Shown: positions 1 through 5,871 of the stretch, one piece after another
Layout of the letters: each line of letters starts with the position of its first letter
How positions within the stretch are numbered: position 1 is the stretch's first letter
Program-made: the position numbers and the translations under genes
The notes under the pieces: generated by a model
What the model saw: only the letters and a program-made list of their open reading frames with translations
Databases searched by the model: none
What the model was told of the DNA's origin: nothing
Assembly (NCBI GenBank): GCA_046080565.1
Contig: JBJTUF010000272.1
Span: 1-8,023, forward strand
Direction of reading: 5' to 3'
From: Cuspidothrix sp046080565
GTDB lineage: Bacteria > Cyanobacteriota > Cyanobacteriia > Cyanobacteriales > Nostocaceae
Length of the DNA stretch: 8,023 bases

Positions 1-32
1 TCTAACACTTTCTGGTATATTTCACTTATCAT
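1..32 (-). CDS. Partial transposase, first 10 codons (runs off window)
   Basis: ATG at 32-30 on the minus strand begins MISEIYQKVL and the frame leaves the window. It is identical to the fragment at 7992-8023. The start resembles, from memory, the N-termini of cyanobacterial IS4-type transposases (short hydrophobic start, then a YQK/YQ motif), but ten residues cannot establish the family. No clear ribosome-binding site precedes it. The position inside a repeated element end is the main support. Confidence 0.35.
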   Translation of the reverse strand, partial: MISEIYQKVL

Positions 33-139
33 TTTACTCTGTTAGTTCATATTTACTATTTATTACTTATCTTTTTTTGCTCCCACATTCTGTATCTCTT
101 ACTACATAAGCTTTTTCTCCTTCTTGTCCCCCTGTCAGA
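1..139 (-). mobile_element. Insertion-sequence end, left copy (139-bp inverted repeat with 7885-8023)
   Basis: These 139 bases are the exact reverse complement of 7885-8023. I compared them block by block and the match stops at 140/7884. Read on the minus strand, the segment runs from an internal terminus near 139 (TCTGACAGGGGGACAAG) outward to an ATG at 32-30 that opens a reading frame leaving the window. That arrangement (terminus, short leader, start of an ORF) is what the 5' end of an insertion sequence looks like. The match covers the extreme window end, so the repeat probably continues beyond it and the window may be a contig broken inside a multicopy element. The exact terminus and target duplication cannot be fixed from one end. 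Confidence 0.7.
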
Positions 140-233
140 CTGATTCTAACAATCCAAAATCTAAAATCGAGTAACTCCTGCTATAGAATAGTAAACAGAC
201 CTGATATACATTACTAACTAAGCGTAATTCCCC
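140..233 (+). promoter_or_regulatory. miaB leader, promoter not resolved
   Basis: This is the space between the insertion-sequence end and the miaB start. It holds -10-like hexamers (TAGAAT at 184-189, TATACA at 205-210), but neither has a convincing -35 partner at 16-18 nt. No Shine-Dalgarno sequence precedes the miaB ATG, where the last bases are TTCCCC. If the insertion sequence is recent, it has replaced whatever lay more than 94 bases upstream of miaB. Confidence 0.25.
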
Positions 234-1595
234 ATGACCACTAAACGCCATTACCATATTATTACCTTCGGTTGTCAAATGAATAAAGCTGACTCCGAGC
301 GCATGGCTGGTATATTAGAAGACATGGGCTTTGAGTGGTCAGAAGACCCAAATCAAGCAAATGTAATCCTTTATAATACTTGCACCATTCGGGATAATGC
401 GGAACAAAAGGTATATTCTTATTTAGGTAGACAAGCCAAACGCAAACATGAACAACCTGATTTAACTTTAGTAGTTGCTGGTTGTGTCGCCCAACAAGAA
501 GGAGAAGCACTCTTGCGGCGTGTACCAGAATTGGATTTAGTCATGGGTCCACAACACGCTAACCGCCTCAAGGATTTGCTAGAATCTGTTTTTGAAGGTA
601 ATCAAGTTGTGGCGACAGAAGCAGTTCACATTTTTGAAGATATCACTCAACCCCGTCGAGATAGTCAAGTAACTGCTTGGGTGAATGTCATCTATGGTTG
701 CAATGAACGTTGTACATATTGTGTAGTTCCGAATGTGCGTGGTGTGGAACAGTCCCGTACACCGGCAGCTATTCGCGCCGAAATTGAGGAGTTAGCTAAA
801 CAAGGTTACAAGGAAATCACCCTTCTGGGTCAAAATATTGACGCTTATGGTCGAGATTTACCCGGTTCTACTCCTGAAGGTCGTCACCTGCACACCTTGA
901 CAGATTTACTCTATTATGTTCATGACGTACCAGGAATTGAACGGATTAGATTTGCTACTAGCCACCCCCGTTACTTTACTGAAAGACTAATTAAAGCCTG
1001 TGCTGATTTGCCCAAGGTGTGCGAACATTTTCATATTCCTTTTCAATCTGGAGATAATGAGATTTTAAAGGCCATGTCACGGGGTTATACTCACGAAAAA
1101 TATCGCCGCATTATTGATACTGTTCGCCAGTATATGCCAGATGCTTCTATTAGTGCTGATGCTATTGTTGGGTTTCCTGGGGAAACGGAAGCACAATTTG
1201 AAAATACTTTGAAATTGGTGGAAGATATCGGTTTTGATTTATTAAATACTGCTGCTTATTCTCCTCGTCCTGGTACACCTGCGGCTGTATGGGATAATCA
1301 ACTGAGTGAAGAAGTGAAAAGCGACCGATTACAAAGATTAAATCACTTGGTTAATGTTAAAGCAGCCGAGCGATCGCAGCGTTACTTTGGTAGAATTGAA
1401 GAAGTATTAGTAGAAGACCAAAACAGCAAAGACCCAACCCAGGTTATGGGTAGAACAGGAGGAAATCGTCTCACCTTCTTTACAGGTGATATTAATCATC
1501 TCAAAGGGCAAATAGTCAAGGTCAAAATTACGGAAGTTCGCGCTTTTAGCTTAACTGGAGAACCCGTAGAAGTTCGTCAACCAGTTACAGTTTAA
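234..1595 (+). CDS. miaB: tRNA-2-methylthio-N6-dimethylallyladenosine synthase MiaB
   Basis: This radical-SAM methylthiotransferase adds the 2-methylthio group to i6A37 in tRNAs reading UNN codons, in the cytoplasm. The 453-residue length is normal. The N-terminal MTTase domain has the three auxiliary cluster cysteines C14 (TFGCQMNKADSE), C50 (NTCTIR) and C84 (AGCVAQ). The radical-SAM domain has the CxxxCxxC triad C156, C160, C163 (GCNERCTYC), followed by the TLLGQNIDAYG and SHPRYF blocks. The C-terminal stretch from about residue 384 to 448 is a TRAM-like RNA-binding domain. The ATG at 234 gives the family's usual start just before YHIITFGCQMN, although it lacks a Shine-Dalgarno sequence, which is common in cyanobacteria. 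It stands alone, with no operon partner in the window. A HIP1 octamer lies in the gene at 1370. All key residues are intact, so it should be functional. Confidence 0.97.
   Translation: MTTKRHYHIITFGCQMNKADSERMAGILEDMGFEWSEDPNQANVILYNTCTIRDNAEQKVYSYLGRQAKRKHEQPDLTLVVAGCVAQQEGEALLRRVPELDLVMGPQHANRLKDLLESVFEGNQVVATEAVHIFEDITQPRRDSQVTAWVNVIYGCNERCTYCVVPNVRGVEQSRTPAAIRAEIEELAKQGYKEITLLGQNIDAYGRDLPGSTPEGRHLHTLTDLLYYVHDVPGIERIRFATSHPRYFTERLIKACADLPKVCEHFHIPFQSGDNEILKAMSRGYTHEKYRRIIDTVRQYMPDASISADAIVGFPGETEAQFENTLKLVEDIGFDLLNTAAYSPRPGTPAAVWDNQLSEEVKSDRLQRLNHLVNVKAAERSQRYFGRIEEVLVEDQNSKDPTQVMGRTGGNRLTFFTGDINHLKGQIVKVKITEVRAFSLTGEPVEVRQPVTV
1370..1377. repeat. HIP1 octamer GCGATCGC
   Basis: This is a perfect copy of the highly iterated palindrome typical of many cyanobacterial genomes, located inside miaB. 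It supports the taxonomic placement. A second perfect copy lies at 4542-4549. Confidence 0.85.
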
Positions 1596-1607
1596 ATTCT
1601 AACTAAA

Positions 1608-1667
1608 GGGTTTGAGGCGTTCTCAGGTGAAAAATTGCAAGATTTGACCCAGTGAGAACTCAAAACC
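1608..1667 (+). terminator. Imperfect long hairpin after miaB
   Basis: GTTCTCA (1619-1625) pairs with TGAGAAC (1653-1659). After a 3-nt bulge, GGGTTTGA (1608-1615) pairs with TCAAAACC (1660-1667) with one mismatch. The stem starts 12 nt after the miaB stop. There is no U-tract, so it is not a standard intrinsic terminator. It may protect the mRNA 3' end or assist termination. Confidence 0.45.
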
Positions 1668-1699
1668 TTGCACTTAATTTCTACACCAAGAAAAACTCT

Positions 1700-1788
1700 G
1701 GACTTACGCAAAATCTACTTCAAATACCGTCATTGCGACCTAAGGAAGCAATCTCAAACCCCTAGATTTCGTTAAAATCCGTAAGTCC
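1700..1788. repeat. 89-bp element bounded by GGACTTACG inverted repeats
   Basis: GGACTTACG at 1700-1708 and CGTAAGTCC at 1780-1788 form a perfect 9-bp inverted pair. Inside, 1729-1755 (GTCATTGCGACC...GCAATCTC) matches a short intergenic motif that I recall as widespread in bacterial genomes. The arrangement suggests a small non-autonomous insertion. Family assignment would need a genome-wide comparison. Confidence 0.5.
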
Positions 1789-1796
1789 TAAATAAT

Positions 1797-1877
1797 AGTA
1801 GAAGGCAATAGTAAAACCCTTACTATAATTAAGGTTCATGGATAGATCATTTCCTAATCATCCTGGCTATAGCTATA
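1797..1877 (+). repeat. Dispersed repeat family, copy A
   Basis: Starts AGTAGAAGGCAATAG and ends CCTGGCTATAGCTATA. It shares the same ordered blocks as copy B (AATAGTAAAACCCTT, then GGTT, then CCTAATCATCCTGGCTA), but the middle has diverged. It is in the same orientation as copy B, about 130 bp away. Confidence 0.75.
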
Positions 1878-1904
1878 ATTTTATTTAATGTTACTAAATA
1901 TACT

Positions 1905-1942
1905 TTTAGGTATTGATTTCTATGAAATAATCTATACCTAAA
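1905..1942. other. Isolated hairpin between repeats A and B
   Basis: TTTAGGTAT (1905-1913) pairs perfectly with ATACCTAAA (1934-1942). After a T/T mismatch, GATT (1915-1918) pairs with AATC (1929-1932), leaving an apical loop of about 10 nt. It is AT-rich with no T-tract on the plus strand. The role is unknown. It could be a small palindromic repeat or an RNA structure. Confidence 0.45.
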
Positions 1943-2010
1943 TCAAACTCATTTATCAAAAGTCACACAAATCTAGAAATAATTAAGTTTTTAGCCACAT
2001 TCTGTCATCT

Positions 2011-2101
2011 TATAGCAGAAGGCAAGAGGCAATAGTAAAACCCTTGCTGTGATTAGGTTTCAAGAATCAATTATGTCCTAATCATCCTGGCTACAGCTAT
2101 A
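2011..2101 (+). repeat. Dispersed repeat family, copy B (best-defined copy)
   Basis: This 91-bp unit has TATAGC/GCTATA ends. An internal 8-bp stem forms between TGATTAGG (2050-2057) and CCTAATCA (2077-2084). Its reverse complement matches copy D at about nine of ten positions across 65 bases. It is the reference for boundaries of the other copies and ends 82 bases before the cupin start codon. Confidence 0.8.
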
Positions 2102-2182
2102 CAAACTGAGGTTTTGTACTATTTGTTTCTCATCAAACTGTCCCTGCATTTACGGTAATTAGGAAAATAAAGAGGTGCAAAA

Positions 2183-2617
2183 ATGAATGGCAGTAAAAGA
2201 ATTGAAATTCGTAAATTAGATTCAATGACTGTAGGCATGGTTTCGTTTTACTCTTTAGCTAGTAGTGATCAAACTACCTTAGTTCATGTTTCTGGTAATT
2301 TTATAGATGATATGTTTGTCCATAGACATCAAACAGATCAATTATTAGTGGTGAAGGGACAAATTGTAATAACTACTCTGCACAACCGTGAATATCAATA
2401 TACATTTTTGAGTGAAAAAGACCCAGCAATTATTACAATTCCTCCTGGAATATTGCATGGTGCAATCAATCTGAGTGAAGAACCTTGTATAGTTGTTAAT
2501 GCTGTTTTACAACACGGGCAACCCGACGAAAAAGATTATCGTCCGGTGAAACCTCCTTTACCATACAACATAGATTGGGCTAAAAAATTATTTAGAGAAC
2601 ATAGTTTTTCTAATTGA
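2183..2617 (+). CDS. Small single-domain cupin protein
   Basis: This 144-residue protein is one cupin beta-barrel, probably cytoplasmic. Cupin motif 1 gives H47, H49, Q53 and G59 (VHRHQTDQLLVVKG). Motif 2 gives P88, G89, H92 and N96 (IPPGILHGAIN). H47, H49 and H92 could bind a metal, with Q53 in place of the usual glutamate. The layout and the C-terminal PLPYNIDW segment recall sugar-nucleotide epimerase-like cupins (dTDP-4-dehydrorhamnose 3,5-epimerase or WxcM type), but this is a weak resemblance and no substrate can be assigned. The start is well supported: GAGGTG at 2172-2177 sits 5 nt before the ATG. It is monocistronic, with dispersed repeats on both sides, and no neighbour hints at a pathway. 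Confidence 0.85.
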   Translation: MNGSKRIEIRKLDSMTVGMVSFYSLASSDQTTLVHVSGNFIDDMFVHRHQTDQLLVVKGQIVITTLHNREYQYTFLSEKDPAIITIPPGILHGAINLSEEPCIVVNAVLQHGQPDEKDYRPVKPPLPYNIDWAKKLFREHSFSN

Positions 2618-2621
2618 TTTA

Positions 2622-2697
2622 TATAGCTGTAGGCAGGATAATTAGGACATTATGAATCCTTGAAACATATATATGACAAGGCTTTTCCTCCTGCCTC
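2622..2697 (-). repeat. Dispersed repeat family, copy C
   Basis: Opens TATAGCTGTAGGCAGGATAA and continues ATTAGGACAT and CCTTGAAAC, which is the reverse complement of the copy B core. The distal part (CATATATATGACAAGGC) is diverged. It begins 4 bases after the cupin stop codon, so it contributes the cupin mRNA's 3' end. Confidence 0.7.
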
Positions 2698-2703
2698 TGG
2701 TTA

Positions 2704-2721
2704 CTGAGCGAAGTCGAAGTG
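2704..2721 (+). repeat. CTGAGC-GTCGAAGTG repeat, first copy
   Basis: CTGAGCGAAGTCGAAGTG is in direct orientation with the copy at 2941-2959. The two differ by a small indel (GAA versus TT) in the middle. Sequences of this kind recur between genes in many bacteria (recall, not searched). They create the spurious LSLSK/RSRSA peptides seen in translated intergenic DNA. Confidence 0.55.
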
Positions 2722-2782
2722 CGACCTTGTGCCATAACATCAGCAATCCCTTTGTTAATCTCCAATTCCCAATAGCTGTTAA

Positions 2783-2807
2783 ATCCCCTGTGCTTCAGCC
2801 GGGGGAT
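2783..2807 (+). repeat. Hairpin resembling an IS200/IS605 right end
   Basis: ATCCCC (2783-2788) pairs with GGGGAT (2802-2807) around a loop containing GTGCTTCAGCC. The pattern AATCCCC-(CTTCAGCC)-GGGG resembles the hairpin at the right end of many cyanobacterial IS200/IS605 elements, which in TnpB elements also forms the 3' part of the guide RNA. No tnpA or tnpB remnant is readable nearby, so at most this is a solo end. Confidence 0.3.
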
Positions 2808-2940
2808 AAGCTTAATGATTTGCAATTTTCTGATAAGGAATCAAAAATAATGAAAAGTATTGTAAGTGCTTACGAACAATTAATTACATATTTGGGAAAA
2901 CAGGAGAAATATCTTTATCTATTTTCTGTGACCTGCGATG

Positions 2941-2959
2941 CACTGAGCTTGTCGAAGTG
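2941..2959 (+). repeat. CTGAGC-GTCGAAGTG repeat, second copy
   Basis: CACTGAGCTTGTCGAAGTG is a direct partner of the copy at 2704-2721, about 220 bp apart. Together they bracket a segment with no recognisable gene. Confidence 0.55.
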
Positions 2960-3041
2960 TCACCTTTCCTCAATGTGAAATTTATTTTTCATAACTGCTT
3001 ATTAAGTAATAAAAGAACCTGATTTGTGATGACAAATGTTA

Positions 3042-3596
3042 TTAATATACCCCAAATATGCTATAAGTTAGGCTAAGAAGAACTAATGATGTAATAATGA
3101 CATAGACAAAATTTCGCTGTAAAAGGAAAGTGAAGAAAGAAATGATCACACGTAAAATAGGGATAGTAATTAGTATTAATAGCCCTAATTGAATAATTCC
3201 CCGTCGGCTACCTGCCAAAATCGCTTTTACTACACCTGTTAGGGAGCGAAACTCAGATGGTGTGCCTAGAAATACTTGATATTCAGCAGGTTCAGAGCCA
3301 TGATTAATTAAGTACAATATACCTCCAAATAATACTATAGAACTAGCAGTTAAAACTCCATATTTAAGAAGGTTACTAAGTAAATATTCTAATTGTTTTT
3401 CACTTGCTGATTTTGTCAGTCTTTGATTACTAATAATTTCATGATGATGATTTATGTGTGCGGTATGATTGAGGCACTGTGCTTCTAGTTGTTGGATGTC
3501 AGAATCTTTTTCCTCTGATTCAAAAGTGGAGAGTCTAAGTTCTGTTTCAGCTTGTGTTGAGCAAGTCCACCGAAAACCAGAATTTAATTTATACAT
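3042..3596 (-). CDS. DUF1634 membrane protein, TauE/SafE partner
   Basis: This 184-residue inner-membrane protein of unknown biochemical function belongs to a family often encoded next to TauE/SafE permeases. Three transmembrane helices are visible at about 78-98, 133-153 and 162-182. The DUF1634 hallmark segments are LFGGILYLINHGSEPAEYQVF (split at about 89-109), EFRSLTGVV (115-123) and SRRGIIQLGLLILI (130-143). The roughly 70-residue hydrophilic N-terminus is longer than the bare domain and carries a Cys/His cluster (C41, H44, H47, H50-H52). The start lies 2 nt after the permease stop, with an AGGGGG stretch inside the permease's 3' end as a ribosome-binding site, so translation is probably coupled. 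It is the last gene of the operon. Confidence 0.9.
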   Translation of the reverse strand: MYKLNSGFRWTCSTQAETELRLSTFESEEKDSDIQQLEAQCLNHTAHINHHHEIISNQRLTKSASEKQLEYLLSNLLKYGVLTASSIVLFGGILYLINHGSEPAEYQVFLGTPSEFRSLTGVVKAILAGSRRGIIQLGLLILITIPILRVIISFFTFLLQRNFVYVIITSLVLLSLTYSIFGVY

Positions 3597-3598
3597 AA

Positions 3599-4435
3599 TT
3601 ATAAACCCCCTAGTAAGCTGTTGTAAACCATTTTTAATGCCATTACCACCAGTATAAGACTGAAGATAATTCTCAAAGTTTGGGTTTTAGCACCGGTTAA
3701 AATTCTTGCTCCCAAAAAAGCACCCGGTAAAACTCCTAACATGACAGGCATAGATAATCCAGGATCTATATATCCCCGACTTAAATAAACACCTGCTGAA
3801 GCTGCGGCTGTCACGCCAATCATAAAATTACTGGTGGTGGTGGAAACTTTAAAAGGGAGACCCATGGCCTGATCCATTGCTAATACCTTGAATGCTCCCG
3901 AACCAATACCCAATAAACCCGAAAGCATTCCTGCTATTAACATAATGCTAAAGCCAGCAGGTACGGAATTGACGTAATAAGGTATGACACCATTAGGAGT
4001 TGGGTAAGTACCATTTAGCTGGAGATATTCTGCTAAGGGATCGATGTAAACAATTTCTGTATGTTCTGGTCTGGGTCTTTGAGACAAATATGCTGAATAA
4101 ATTAGAACAACTGCCAGAATAATTGTAAGGAATTTGACAGAGACAAAGGCAGCCATTAAAGCTCCAATAATTGCACCAATGGTTGTGGATACTTCCAGAA
4201 ACATTCCTAACCGGAGATTAGTAAAGCCTTTTTTGATGTAAGTAGAAGCTGAACCTAAAGAGGTGGCAATGACTGATACAAGTGATGCACCAACGGCATA
4301 GCGAATATCAACACCAAAAACGGAAGTTAATAGAGGAACTATGACAACTCCACCACCTAAACCTGTTAATGATCCCACTAAGCCAGCACTAAATGATCCC
4401 AGCCAAACTAATAAAGAGAATGCTAATATGCTCAA
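3599..4435 (-). CDS. TauE/SafE (DUF81) family permease
   Basis: This 278-residue polytopic inner-membrane transporter has about eight helices. The family moves sulfite, sulfoacetate or other organosulfur anions, usually outward; the substrate here is unknown. It shows the family's internal duplication: a first glycine-rich repeat LTGLGGGVVIVPLL (about 23-36) followed by GASLVSVIATS, and a second SGLLGIGSGAFKVLAM (about 171-186) followed by TTTSNFMIG. A hydrophilic loop (RPRPEHTEIVYIDPLAEYLQ) links the halves. The start codon is TTG: a strong AAGAGG at 4444-4449 lies 8 nt upstream and no usable ATG precedes the first helix. It heads a two-gene operon with the DUF1634 gene. Upstream lies a decayed CadD-type fragment. 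Confidence 0.92.
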   Translation of the reverse strand: MSILAFSLLVWLGSFSAGLVGSLTGLGGGVVIVPLLTSVFGVDIRYAVGASLVSVIATSLGSASTYIKKGFTNLRLGMFLEVSTTIGAIIGALMAAFVSVKFLTIILAVVLIYSAYLSQRPRPEHTEIVYIDPLAEYLQLNGTYPTPNGVIPYYVNSVPAGFSIMLIAGMLSGLLGIGSGAFKVLAMDQAMGLPFKVSTTTSNFMIGVTAAASAGVYLSRGYIDPGLSMPVMLGVLPGAFLGARILTGAKTQTLRIIFSLILVVMALKMVYNSLLGGL

Positions 4436-4443
4436 TTTTTTTT

Positions 4444-4449
4444 CCTCTT
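4444..4449 (-). promoter_or_regulatory. Shine-Dalgarno site deciding a TTG start
   Basis: AAGAGG on the minus strand is followed after 8 nt (an A-run) by TTG at 4435-4433. This spacing makes TTG the best start for the TauE/SafE gene. The nearest in-frame ATG lies far inside the protein. Confidence 0.7.
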
Positions 4450-4507
4450 AGTAAAAATATGTTCGTAGTTATTTCTCGATTTCGCTATTTCCCTATTGGT
4501 ACTGTCA

Positions 4508-4714
4508 CTTGAAACGATGATCATATTGAGTGAAAAGATGAGCGATCGCTTAGTTATGAGTTAACTTATATGCAATGTAGCATAATACTCCGATCAACAG
4601 AAAAAACCTCAAAATAACTAAAAGACTCTGCCAATTACTGCTGGTAAATATCGGCACGCAAATACTTATGTTATCCGTGTCATCAGCAAAAGTAATCGCT
4701 GGTAAACTCAAGCC
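4508..4714 (-). pseudogene. Decayed second copy of a CadD-type transporter (C-terminal fragment)
   Basis: On the minus strand, 4714-4553 reads LSLPAITFADDTDNIS, ICVPIF, then FFLLIGVLCYIAYKLTHN. It aligns with residues around 131-178 of the intact neighbour (AVTVANGGDNISIYIPLF, then VWCGIAYLL), with roughly half of 48 positions identical by eye. A TAA at 4552-4550 interrupts the frame. In the same frame beyond it comes AIAHLFTQYDHRFK, which corresponds to the family's next segment (ATIGYILSRYGK in the neighbour), then TGA at 4507-4505. The N-terminal two thirds are missing: upstream, homology ends at a GCAGAAGGCAGGAGGC repeat remnant (about 4712-4727) with an in-frame stop. It lies just downstream of the intact gene on the same strand, suggesting an old tandem duplicate or a transferred paralogue. 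Confidence 0.75.
4542..4549. repeat. HIP1 octamer GCGATCGC
   Basis: A perfect HIP1 palindrome directly adjoining the premature stop of the CadD-type pseudogene. It is one of two perfect copies in the window. Confidence 0.85.
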
Positions 4715-4731
4715 TCCTGCCTTCTGCTATA
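4709..4731 (-). repeat. Partial dispersed-repeat end (TATAGCAGAAGGC)
   Basis: The reverse complement reads TTATAGCAGAAGGCAGGAGG and matches the first 15 or so bases of repeat copy B (TATAGCAGAAGGCAAGAGGC) but none of its core. It sits where homology of the CadD pseudogene stops, so it may mark the breakpoint that removed the gene's 5' part. Confidence 0.5.
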
Positions 4732-4758
4732 AATTAGAAATTATTCGTACAACCATAA

Positions 4759-5430
4759 TTAAAAATTACCTGCTACCGATTTAATCATGTTAAAAGTACC
4801 TCGTTCATACATAATAAATAACCCCAAACCAATTAACACGAATGGGACTATAGCCTTACCATAACGACTTAAAATATAACCAATAGTAGCTTGACAACTT
4901 AATAAATAAGCAATGCCACACCAAACCCCTACCATAACAAAGAAAACAGTCAAAATAATTCCTAAACTGCCAAGACTTTGACCAGCAAATAGAGGTATGT
5001 AAATACTAATATTATCACCACCATTAGCAACTGTCACAGCCGCGACTTTATAAGTATTTGGGTGGAGAATACTCAATAAGAAAGAAAATATCGGATTAGG
5101 ATGTGATGACTCTACAAAATCAGTATTGACAATCTGAACTTCTGCATTTTCTTGTTCCCGATTTAGTAATTGTTTAATACCAATACCTATGGGTAATAGT
5201 CCTAATAATCCGATTAATTCTCGCTTGATAACTAAGCCACCAAAAAACCCCGGTAAGCTGAGGATAATAATTGCGGCTAACCCCAGAGATTGACCAATTA
5301 AAATATGTCTACGGCGGAAATTATTGTCTATCTGTGAAAAAAACAGTAGCAGAATAATGATATCGTCAATATTAGTAGCTGCAAAAGCAATGATGCCTTG
5401 AGTAATAGCAGTAATCAAACTATTGATCAT
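4759..5430 (-). CDS. CadD-type cadmium/cation resistance transporter
   Basis: This 223-residue inner-membrane protein belongs to the CadD family (LysE-related exporters). Members export Cd2+ in staphylococci; the cation here is inferred only. It has about six helices in two halves, each starting with a conserved acidic motif: FAATNIDDIIILLLFF (N20, D22, D23) in the first and VTVANGGDNISIYIPLFA (N136, D139, N140) in the second. A hydrophilic loop (about 90-112) separates them. LHPNTYKVA (122-130) and RYGKAIVPFVLIGLGLFIMYE near the C-terminus also fit the family (the latter split at about 188-209). The length is normal. The ATG at 5430 begins right before the first helix and has no obvious Shine-Dalgarno sequence. 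No metal-responsive repressor gene of the CadC type lies nearby. Confidence 0.9.
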   Translation of the reverse strand: MINSLITAITQGIIAFAATNIDDIIILLLFFSQIDNNFRRRHILIGQSLGLAAIIILSLPGFFGGLVIKRELIGLLGLLPIGIGIKQLLNREQENAEVQIVNTDFVESSHPNPIFSFLLSILHPNTYKVAAVTVANGGDNISIYIPLFAGQSLGSLGIILTVFFVMVGVWCGIAYLLSCQATIGYILSRYGKAIVPFVLIGLGLFIMYERGTFNMIKSVAGNF

Positions 5431-5505
5431 ATTATTTTATAATATAAGATTTATTAACATACTAAATTTTAATTCTTTTATCGCATCTAAAAATATATAT
5501 TCTTA

Positions 5506-5739
5506 ATACCAATTTTATGTGAAGGTGCTTATGTTTATTACCACCCGGCGTTGCCGTCCTCCTTTACAAAGCTACCGCCCCCTAACTCCCAATTCTGGGG
5601 AAAAGTGTTTTCAAAGTCTCCCAAAGTTGGGGGATTTAGTGGGAAAAACAAGCTCAAACACAGATAGGTAGGACTTGTGTGTACAGCGTAGCCTTATAAG
5701 GAGGGTATTTTTGTGTGTATCTTCATACAGTATTGGTAT
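5506..5739. repeat. 234-bp foldback (MITE-like) element
   Basis: The outer ends ATACCAATTTTATGTGAAG (5506-5524) and CTTCATACAGTATTGGTAT (5721-5739) are inverted repeats matching at 15 of 19 positions, with the outer 8 perfect. A second inverted pair lies inside: CCTCCTTTACAAAGCTAC (5558-5575) against GTAGCCTTATAAGGAGGG (5688-5705). A third, CCCCCTAACTCCC (near 5578), opposes GGGGGATTTAGTGGGA (near 5629). There is no ORF. The terminal TACCAAT...ATTGGTA would suit TA-target (Tc/IS630-like) insertion, which is inference. Confidence 0.6.
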
Positions 5740-5791
5740 AACCTAAAACTTTATATCTTTTATTGAGTGAGTTTTATTACAGTATTATTAC

Positions 5792-5814
5792 AGTGAGGAA
5801 TACCTCACTTTTTT
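5792..5814 (+). terminator. Perfect intrinsic terminator without an upstream gene
   Basis: AGTGAGG (5792-5798), loop AATA, CCTCACT (5803-5809), then a T-run to 5814: a 7-bp perfect stem with a classic U-tract on the plus strand. The nearest upstream plus-strand gene is the cupin, about 3.2 kb away, and the preceding gene is on the minus strand. It therefore terminates either an unannotated short transcript starting between about 5430 and 5790 or read-through from the foldback element. Confidence 0.75.
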
Positions 5815-5839
5815 ATGGGTATGCACACCAAAAAAATAT

Positions 5840-5869
5840 TTGCAAGTTTCCTTAACAATCTGTTATGTT
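5840..5869 (+). promoter_or_regulatory. Candidate promoter of the Psb35-like gene
   Basis: TTGCAA (5840-5845) and TATGTT (5864-5869) are separated by 18 nt. Transcription would start near 5876, giving a leader of about 36 nt. Hexamer quality is moderate, but the site lies downstream of the strong terminator and just ahead of the HLR1-like site. Confidence 0.45.
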
Positions 5870-5871
5870 TA

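Larger units (their letters stand above)
1596..2182. other. Repeat-rich intergenic region between miaB and the cupin gene
   Basis: I see no credible coding region in these 587 bases. They hold a 3' hairpin after miaB, a short GGACTTACG-bounded insertion, two copies of a dispersed repeat family and an isolated hairpin, each listed separately. The remaining sequence is AT-rich and unstructured. The cupin gene's promoter must lie in the last part, but I could not find a convincing -35/-10 pair. Confidence 0.7.
2618..3041. other. Repeat-filled gap between the convergent cupin and DUF1634 genes
   Basis: It contains repeat copy C, a pair of CTGAGC...GTCGAAGTG repeats and an IS605-end-like hairpin, listed separately. 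A 43-residue frame from an ATG at 2850 (MKSIVSAYEQLITYLG...) has an AAGGA-like sequence upstream but runs into a repeat at its end, so I do not call it a gene. Near the 3' end of the minus-strand operon, ATTTGT/ACAAAT at 3022-3027 and 3032-3037 makes a weak 6-bp hairpin without a T-tract. Confidence 0.6.

Noticed and set aside
262..510. 82-residue minus-strand frame inside miaB
   Set aside because: Antisense shadow of a fully conserved gene.
2619..2825. 68-residue minus-strand reading frame
   Set aside because: It overlaps the same repeats and has no ribosome-binding site or recognisable domain.
2673..2978. 101-residue plus-strand reading frame
   Set aside because: It is assembled from repeat copy C, both CTGAGC-GTCGAAGTG repeats and the IS605-like hairpin. 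The peptide shows the RSRSA/LSLSK signature of translated repeats and has no domain.
3469..3657. 62-residue plus-strand frame over the DUF1634/permease junction
   Set aside because: Antisense shadow of two well-supported genes.
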